Shown piece after piece: positions 1 through 5,250 of a stretch of 10,030 bases of DNA. A model generated the notes under the pieces. The model worked only from the letters and a program-made list of their open reading frames with translations, made no database searches and was not told where the DNA came from. This stretch comes from an uncultured Acetatifactor sp. Lineage in GTDB: Bacteria > Bacillota > Clostridia > Lachnospirales > Lachnospiraceae. Location: NCBI GenBank assembly GCA_947626405.1, contig CANQSE010000054.1, forward strand, positions 1 to 10,030, given 5' to 3'. The position numbers were made by a program, and so were the translations under genes. Each line of letters starts with the position of its first letter. The stretch's first letter is position 1.

Positions 1-262
1 GGAGAATCTCGCTGATTTCATTCATCGCCCCGTCCGCAGTCTCAATTATCGAGACGCCGTCGCTTGCATTCTGGTTGGCCATATGCAGACTCTCTATCTG
101 CGCATTCATTCTCTTTGCCATTGCAAGCCCGGCAGGATTGTCCTTAGCGCTGTTAATTTTTAATCCGGAGGAAAGTCTCTGGATAGACTTAGCCATCAGA
201 TTGTCGTTATTTGAAAGAGAATTGTTTGAAAGCATTGCGGTTACATTGTAATTGATTCTCAT
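1..262 (-). CDS. Flagellin, N-terminal part (runs off the left edge)
   Basis: This is the main subunit of the flagellar filament, exported through the flagellar type III apparatus. Only the first 87 codons are present. Translation begins MRINYNVTAM and contains the conserved helical D0/D1 segment: QRLSSGLKINSAKDNPAGLA at about residues 28-47, then a helix resembling AKRMNAQIESL and the SIIETADGAMNEISEIL segment at the window edge. This matches the bacterial flagellin N-terminus (compare ERLSSGLRINSAKDDAAG in enterobacterial FliC). The ATG follows the stop of the upstream gene by 3 bases, and its ribosome binding site AGAGAGGA (272-279, 9 bases before the ATG) lies inside that gene's last codons, so the two are probably translationally coupled. 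Family membership is secure. Without the C-terminus I cannot say whether it is the main filament flagellin, a minor one, or rule out a FlgL-like homologue. Confidence 0.93.
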   Translation of the reverse strand, partial: MRINYNVTAMLSNNSLSNNDNLMAKSIQRLSSGLKINSAKDNPAGLAMAKRMNAQIESLHMANQNASDGVSIIETADGAMNEISEIL

Positions 263-265
263 ATT

Positions 266-3169
266 TTACATTCCTCTCTTTTGAAGCGCCTGCAGGAAAA
301 TCTTCGCCACGCGGTAAAGCTCCGCGCTTTCGGCCTTTCCCCCTGCGGCGTCTCTTTCTGTGACACCTGCAGAATCCGAGGAGGAGACTTCAATGGTTCC
401 GATCCTCCACAAGTCTTTTGCGTCCTCCTTAAAAATATCGGCCAATTCCTGTAATTTCATTACCTCATTTTCACTCTGCGTCTTAAAAATACCGTTTAAC
501 AGGCCATCGTCAAGATGAAACTGCGCGTCCAGCCCCGACCCGTCAGGCGTCTTTACCCCGACCTGCACGCTTCCCTGTCCCGGAGCGCTTCTGTCTATGA
601 CAAGATGCACCCTGGTGAGCGTGTCTCCGACGTAGAGCGGGAGGAAATATTCCTCCTCGCGGGCAAGGCTTGCCGCGATATTTAACTGCTTGTGCAAAAG
701 CTGCATACCGCGTACATCGATACTGGTATCGGCTTCCTCAAAGGTTTCGGTCTCCAGAGCTTCCCCTGCTTCAAGCACTGCTTCGTCGTATGCCTTCGAA
801 AACCTGCTTTCATCATCCAGCATTTCCCATAAGCCGCATCCCATATCTTCCGCGGTCCGATCCTTTGCTTTTTCACCGCCTGTTACATTTTGGCCCTTTT
901 CCCCCGACGTCCCGGAGTTGGCTTTTTTTCCGGCATACGGTGCAAAAATATTGCTCTCGTCGCTAAGGAGCGCCTGTGCCGCCATAAGATTATCCGCCGT
1001 GGGAGAAATCTGTCCGCGCTGCAGCATTGCCATGCTTTCGCCTTCCGCGGCTTCTGCCGCGGTTCTCAGCTCCTCAAGCTCCTGTCTTAGGTACATTTCC
1101 CCGGTCCCGCCGGAATCTGACACTCCTGTCAGCACATCCCTGACGTTTTTTATAAATGCCCGTCCTATCTGATCTGAAATGCTTTCCCCTTTTTTTACAA
1201 GCTCGGCGACGGTTCCAAGGTCATCCGCAATTTTTACGTCCACCGAGCGCACCTTTCCGCTTCGCACCGCGCTCAGCAGATTTGAAAAATGAAGCTCCGC
1301 CTGAGCGTTCACCAGAGCACCTATCACCGCTCCGTCAGTTCTCTCTATCTGTCTCAAAAGGCGGTAAATTCCGATATAGCTCTCCTTCTCCTCCTCCGTT
1401 ACTGAGCCGTTTTTCTCCAGTCCGTACAGGAAACGGCTGTAGCTCTCCGCTTCTCTGTTATATTCCTCCGGCAGCCGATCAAAGTATTCTTCAAGCTCTC
1501 CAAAGCTTTTCTCAAGGGGATTCACGCCGTCCCGTATCATTTTAAGCACCGCGGCGGGGGTAAGTTTTTCCACAACATTTCTCACCTGCCTGTCCGCTTC
1601 CATGATATCTTTCAGATTTTCAGGCGTAATCTCCATTCTGTTGTAGCCAAGTATCCTGACAGCCCTTCTTGCTTCCTCGGTCTGTTCTTCGCCAAGGTCT
1701 TTAAGAATATCATCCACATTGGAGAAAGCTTTTTTGATGCTGTCCCCAAGATCCGCTCTCGGCATCGTCATGAGCGTCTCATAGCTCTCTCCCGCCTTTT
1801 GATATTCTTCCTTAAGCGCCTGTCCGCGGCTGTAAAATCCGTTCAAATCAACCGTCTGCTGATCCTGAGCGAGTGCACCCACTGCCGCGGCCGGAAGCGA
1901 AGGCATTTCCTGTGCCGCCCTGGCTGCAAGATTAAAGCTTCTGTATTTTTCAACCGCCCTGTCGTCCTGCGGGAAATACTGCTGCGCCAGTTCCTTTTCA
2001 GCCCGCTTCAGCGCCTCCACCAGCTCCTCCATCGGAGCGGTATCAATAGAAAATCCGCTTTTTAACAGCTTGACGTTTACCTCGGCTGTCATCATAAGAC
2101 GGATCTCCTCAAGCTGTCTCCTGGCGGTCACATCTCCCGCCAGCTTTTCCCAGGTCTCGTCAGAGTTATAATATTCCTCAATTTCAGCGGCTTTTTCATA
2201 AAGATTCACGTGTTCTCCGCCAAGATCGGCATACACGGGGTCTTTTCCGCCTGAGATTGCGTCGGCTGCGGCGCGGGCAAAAGCCTCCTGCGTCACGGGA
2301 AGACTCAGATTTTTAAGCGCGTCAAGCCTGTCGAGATTTTCCTCCGTAAGCGGAAGTCCGTTTTTAAGCAGCCATTCGGCGTCCCAGCGGCTTTCCTCCG
2401 TCACCTCTCTGCCTGAGCGGACGATAACCTGATCAATCTGATCCGACAGCTTAGCGGTCTGTGCCGGATCCGCGTTGCGGACGTAATATCCCTCTATATC
2501 CTCCTCACAGTACCGCGACACGGCGGCCCCGGACGCGCCTGCCCCGCTGTTTTGCGCCCAAATTTCAGTTCCGAGCCCGTTGTCCGCAATATAGCGGCTT
2601 GCCCCCTCGTCCATAGGCTCAAGCTGCTGCGCCATATCCCAGGCCTTTTTTACAAGCTCCGCGTTTTCCGTGGTAACCGGCAGATCCGCCTCCCTGAAGC
2701 TTTCGTTTACCGTACGCGCAAAGCCCATGCTTCCCAGGACAGCAGCCAGAGTCTCCACGTCCAGATCGTCGTTATAGCCTTTGATCTCCTTGCCCGCGCG
2801 TGCAAGCTCCACCTTGATCCTGTCTACTATATTTACCGCTTCATCCGGTTCCATGTACCGAAATTCAAAGCCTTCTTCCTGCAGCTTTGCGTAATCCTTT
2901 TCCGACATGATATTTGACATGAGTGTCATATAATCCTGCCTCACGTCCGCGTCAATGCGCTCCGCCTCCTGCCGGATGTCTATCAGGCTTTTGCCCTTCT
3001 CGCCCTTTCCGGTTGCAAAAAAACTGTTTCCGCCCTCCGTATAGACTGCTCCCTGAGCCGGAAAAGCCGAAGGGGTTTTTTCGTTTTTTACGCGACGGCC
3101 GCCGTATGCCTTCTCCGCGTCTGTCTTCTCGGTTTCCTGTATGTCATTCTGACAAAACGTAATCTTCAA
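266..3169 (-). CDS. Large DUF6240-like flagellar-locus protein, 967 aa
   Basis: The function is not established. The sequence resembles DUF6240-type proteins that I recall from flagellar loci of Lachnospiraceae; this comes from memory of the family, not a search. The start is TTG (3167-3169), supported by AAGGAGAG (3176-3183) 6 bases upstream. There is no signal peptide or membrane segment, so it is probably cytoplasmic or exported by the flagellar apparatus. Residues 1-60 are polar and low in structure. Residues 60-740 are predicted largely helical and carry recurring short motifs of the form [LM]-x-[VLI]-T-x-E-N at about 163, 272, 290 and 512. Residues 740-775 form a Gly/Lys-rich linker. 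Residues 820-930 look like an alpha/beta domain (LPLYVGDTLTRVHLVIDR, then GSVQVGVKTPDG, then IGTIEV), faintly like the C-terminal domain of the hook-length protein FliK. It ends ...KRGM just before the flagellin start. A chaperone, assembly factor or FliK-like role is possible but is inference. Confidence 0.85.
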   Translation of the reverse strand: MKITFCQNDIQETEKTDAEKAYGGRRVKNEKTPSAFPAQGAVYTEGGNSFFATGKGEKGKSLIDIRQEAERIDADVRQDYMTLMSNIMSEKDYAKLQEEGFEFRYMEPDEAVNIVDRIKVELARAGKEIKGYNDDLDVETLAAVLGSMGFARTVNESFREADLPVTTENAELVKKAWDMAQQLEPMDEGASRYIADNGLGTEIWAQNSGAGASGAAVSRYCEEDIEGYYVRNADPAQTAKLSDQIDQVIVRSGREVTEESRWDAEWLLKNGLPLTEENLDRLDALKNLSLPVTQEAFARAAADAISGGKDPVYADLGGEHVNLYEKAAEIEEYYNSDETWEKLAGDVTARRQLEEIRLMMTAEVNVKLLKSGFSIDTAPMEELVEALKRAEKELAQQYFPQDDRAVEKYRSFNLAARAAQEMPSLPAAAVGALAQDQQTVDLNGFYSRGQALKEEYQKAGESYETLMTMPRADLGDSIKKAFSNVDDILKDLGEEQTEEARRAVRILGYNRMEITPENLKDIMEADRQVRNVVEKLTPAAVLKMIRDGVNPLEKSFGELEEYFDRLPEEYNREAESYSRFLYGLEKNGSVTEEEKESYIGIYRLLRQIERTDGAVIGALVNAQAELHFSNLLSAVRSGKVRSVDVKIADDLGTVAELVKKGESISDQIGRAFIKNVRDVLTGVSDSGGTGEMYLRQELEELRTAAEAAEGESMAMLQRGQISPTADNLMAAQALLSDESNIFAPYAGKKANSGTSGEKGQNVTGGEKAKDRTAEDMGCGLWEMLDDESRFSKAYDEAVLEAGEALETETFEEADTSIDVRGMQLLHKQLNIAASLAREEEYFLPLYVGDTLTRVHLVIDRSAPGQGSVQVGVKTPDGSGLDAQFHLDDGLLNGIFKTQSENEVMKLQELADIFKEDAKDLWRIGTIEVSSSDSAGVTERDAAGGKAESAELYRVAKIFLQALQKRGM
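272..279 (-). promoter_or_regulatory. Flagellin ribosome binding site inside the upstream gene
   Basis: AGAGAGGA on the minus strand overlaps the last codons (Lys-Arg-Gly) of the upstream reading frame and sits 9 bases before the flagellin ATG. Ribosomes finishing the upstream gene stop almost on the flagellin start, which favours coupled translation. Confidence 0.7.
435..462 (-). promoter_or_regulatory. Candidate internal sigma-28 type promoter for flagellin
   Basis: On the minus strand GCCGATAT (435-442) matches the sigma-D/sigma-28 -10 consensus of Bacillota exactly. TAAT (459-462) lies 16 bases upstream, against a consensus of TAAA with a 15-base spacer. It lies inside the upstream coding region, about 170 bases before the flagellin ATG, and could give flagellin extra expression. 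GCC GAT AT is also simply the coding sequence for Ala-Asp-Ile here, so chance is a real alternative. Confidence 0.25.
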
Positions 3170-3175
3170 AACGCA

Positions 3176-3183
3176 CTCTCCTT
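3176..3183 (-). promoter_or_regulatory. Ribosome binding site fixing the TTG start of the DUF6240-like gene
   Basis: AAGGAGAG lies 6 bases upstream of TTG (3167-3169). This near-ideal Shine-Dalgarno sequence and spacing is why the TTG is chosen; the next in-frame ATG is about 78 codons further in. Confidence 0.75.
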
Positions 3184-3189
3184 AAGAAT

Positions 3190-3225
3190 ATAAAAGGTAA
3201 GCGTCTGATGGCGCTTACCTTTTAT
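3190..3225 (-). terminator. Intrinsic terminator after glgB
   Basis: A 14-bp perfect stem (3190-3203 with 3212-3225) encloses an 8-base loop. Its core is AAAAGGTAAGCG paired with CGCTTACCTTTT. The A-tract on one arm and T-tract on the other allow it to act in either direction. For glgB transcripts the downstream arm ends in CTTTTATATTCTT. It lies 57 bases after the glgB stop and just before the ribosome binding site of the next gene. Confidence 0.75.
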
Positions 3226-3250
3226 TTCGGTATTTTCACCGAAAATCTTA
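3224..3250 (-). promoter_or_regulatory. Candidate sigma-28 type promoter for the flagellar operon
   Basis: On the minus strand TAAG (3247-3250), a 15-base spacer, then ACCGAAAT (3224-3231) match 9 of 12 positions of the flagellar sigma-D/sigma-28 consensus TAAA-N15-GCCGATAT with the exact spacing. The predicted start, near 3217, falls within the upstream arm of the glgB terminator stem. The location between glgB and a flagellin-linked operon fits. The same bases include a 7-bp inverted repeat (3225-3231 with 3238-3244), so the match may instead reflect RNA structure. Confidence 0.4.
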
Positions 3251-3257
3251 ACTGCAC

Positions 3258-3277
3258 CCGGCACGCTGTTCTGCCGG
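3258..3277 (-). other. Short hairpin immediately after the glgB stop codon
   Basis: CCGGCA (3258-3263) pairs perfectly with TGCCGG (3272-3277) around an 8-base loop, starting 4 bases after the glgB stop. No T-run follows directly, so it is not a standard terminator by itself. It may protect the mRNA 3' end or assist the terminator at 3190-3225. Confidence 0.45.
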
Positions 3278-3281
3278 ATAT

Positions 3282-5234
3282 TTAAAATACATACAGTGCC
3301 GCTCCATAAGGGGCAAGATCAAGCGAAACGGAATAATCGTGATAATGACATGGAACTTTTTCGGCGCTTACCTCGGCAGGAAGCGTGTTGCCCCAGCCGC
3401 CGAACCTGTCCTCGTCGCTGTTTAAAATAAGCCTGTATTTTTTCTTTTTTGGTACCGGAACGCGGTACCCCTCTCTCTTTATCGGAGTCATGTTCAGCAC
3501 AAACAAAATGCTGTTTGTGCCCGCGGATGATTTGCGCACAAAGGAAAACACGCTGTTCTCCGCATCGTCAGCGTTCATCCATTCAAATCCTTCCCAGGAA
3601 GCGTCAAGCTCGTACATTGCGGGATATTTGCGGTAAATCTTTAAAAGCTCCTGCATATAAGCCTTCATCCCCGCATTGTTTTTTTCCGCCAGCAGAAACC
3701 AGTCCAACTCCCTTGCCTCGCTCCACTCCCGCTCCTGACCAAACTCCTGGCCCATAAACAAAAGCTTCTTTCCCGCATGTCCGAACATATAAGCATAGCC
3801 CACACGCAGGTTTGCATATTTATCCACCTTATATCCCGGCATTTTGTTTACCATGGAGCATTTCAGGTGCACAACCTCGTCGTGTGACAGAGGCAGTATA
3901 TATTTTTCACTGTCGTTGTAACTCATGGCAAAAGTCATGCCATGGTGGTCGCCCTTCCTGTATATGGGATCGAGCTTCATATACTCGCAGAAATCGTGCA
4001 TCCACCCCATATTCCATTTAAACGTAAAGCCCAGTCCCTCGTCTCCCACCTCTCCGGTCACGTTCGGCCAGGCGGTTGACTCCTCCGCGATAGTCATAAA
4101 ACCCGGGTATGTCCCGCGGACCACTGAATTCATGTGACGGAAAAATTCTATGGCCTCCAGGTTTTTATTCCCGCCGTATTTGTTTGGCACCCACTGGCCG
4201 TCCTGCTTGCCGTAGTCAAGATACAGCATGGACGCGACGGCATCGACGCGAATACCGTCAATATGAAATTCTCTCAGCCAGTAGAGGACATTTGCAATCA
4301 GGAAATTCTTTACCTCATATTTGCCGTAATTAAAAATTTTTGTCCCCCAGTCAGGATGCTCCCCAAGGCGCGGATCCGGATGTTCATAAATGCAGCTTCC
4401 GTCAAACTCTCCCAAGCCATGGGCGTCCGTAGCAAAATGCGCCGGTACCCAGTCAAGAATCACTCCAACACCGGCCCTGTGAAGCTCATTTACAAGATAC
4501 ATAAAATCCTTAGGCGTTCCGTAACGCGATGTAGGCGCATAATAGCCTGTGACCTGATAACCCCAGGAGCCGTCAAAGGGATGCTCCGCAATCCCCATAA
4601 GCTCTATATGCGTATATTTCATTTCCTTCAGATATTCCACTATCCTGTCGGCAAACTGCCTGTAGCTGTAAAATCCGTCCTCCGTGCCGTCCGGATGCTT
4701 CATAAAGGAGCCGACATGACATTCATAGATGGCAAGCGGCTCTTTCCTCATATCCTTCTGATCACGCTTTTCCATCCACTTTCCGTCCGTCCAGTCAAAG
4801 CCGCTTAAATCGGTGGTGACAGATGCCGTTCCCGGACGCATCTCCGCATAGTTTGCATAAGGATCCGCCTTATAAAGCTTCCTGCCGTCCGCTGTGGTGA
4901 TGAGAAATTTGTACATCTCGCCTTCGCCTACGCCGGGAATAAAAAGTCCCCATATACCAACCTCTCCCAGTTTCAGCATGGGATTGGCATCCTGGCTCCA
5001 TCCGTTAAAGCTTCCCGTTACATGCACCTGCAGGGCATTGGGAGCCCATACGCCGAAATAATAACCCTTTTCTCCGTTTTCAAACGACGGGTGCGCCCCC
5101 AGTTTTTTGTAAATATCGTAATGGGTCCCCTGGGCAAACAAATACTGGTCAGCCTCGGAGATAAAAACCTTTTCCCTCTCTTTTCCTTCCGTTTCAGGCG
5201 CTTTATGCTTTCCGGCTCCGGTTATATTCGTCAA
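3282..5234 (-). CDS. glgB: 1,4-alpha-glucan (glycogen) branching enzyme
   Basis: GlgB (EC 2.4.1.18, GH13) cuts alpha-1,4 chains and rejoins them by alpha-1,6 bonds to branch cytoplasmic glycogen. Counting from the TTG at 5234 (650 aa), residues about 50-135 form the CBM48 domain (YYFGVWAPNALQVHVTGSFN). The GH13 barrel follows: HPFDGSWGYQVTGYY (218-232), region I DWVPAHF (261-267), region II GIRVDA with nucleophile Asp331, region III IAEEST with acid/base Glu384, and region IV LSHDEVVH with His451-Asp452. The C-terminal beta domain ends GAALYVF. All catalytic residues are present and the length is normal for the family. I prefer TTG 5234 because AGGTGG (5244-5249) lies 9 bases before it, and it leaves a 16-base gap after the preceding stop. 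An in-frame TTG at 5258 would overlap that gene by 8 bases and has a weaker ribosome binding site. No other glycogen gene is in the window. Confidence 0.97.
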   Translation of the reverse strand: MTNITGAGKHKAPETEGKEREKVFISEADQYLFAQGTHYDIYKKLGAHPSFENGEKGYYFGVWAPNALQVHVTGSFNGWSQDANPMLKLGEVGIWGLFIPGVGEGEMYKFLITTADGRKLYKADPYANYAEMRPGTASVTTDLSGFDWTDGKWMEKRDQKDMRKEPLAIYECHVGSFMKHPDGTEDGFYSYRQFADRIVEYLKEMKYTHIELMGIAEHPFDGSWGYQVTGYYAPTSRYGTPKDFMYLVNELHRAGVGVILDWVPAHFATDAHGLGEFDGSCIYEHPDPRLGEHPDWGTKIFNYGKYEVKNFLIANVLYWLREFHIDGIRVDAVASMLYLDYGKQDGQWVPNKYGGNKNLEAIEFFRHMNSVVRGTYPGFMTIAEESTAWPNVTGEVGDEGLGFTFKWNMGWMHDFCEYMKLDPIYRKGDHHGMTFAMSYNDSEKYILPLSHDEVVHLKCSMVNKMPGYKVDKYANLRVGYAYMFGHAGKKLLFMGQEFGQEREWSEARELDWFLLAEKNNAGMKAYMQELLKIYRKYPAMYELDASWEGFEWMNADDAENSVFSFVRKSSAGTNSILFVLNMTPIKREGYRVPVPKKKKYRLILNSDEDRFGGWGNTLPAEVSAEKVPCHYHDYSVSLDLAPYGAALYVF

Positions 5235-5250
5235 TGTCCTGTCCCACCTT

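Noticed and set aside
690..1172. 160-codon Ser-rich open frame on the plus strand
   Set aside because: Antisense to the DUF6240-like gene; biased composition and no conserved motif.
4134..4808. 224-codon open frame on the plus strand
   Set aside because: Entirely antisense to the conserved GH13 barrel of glgB, with no motif of its own.
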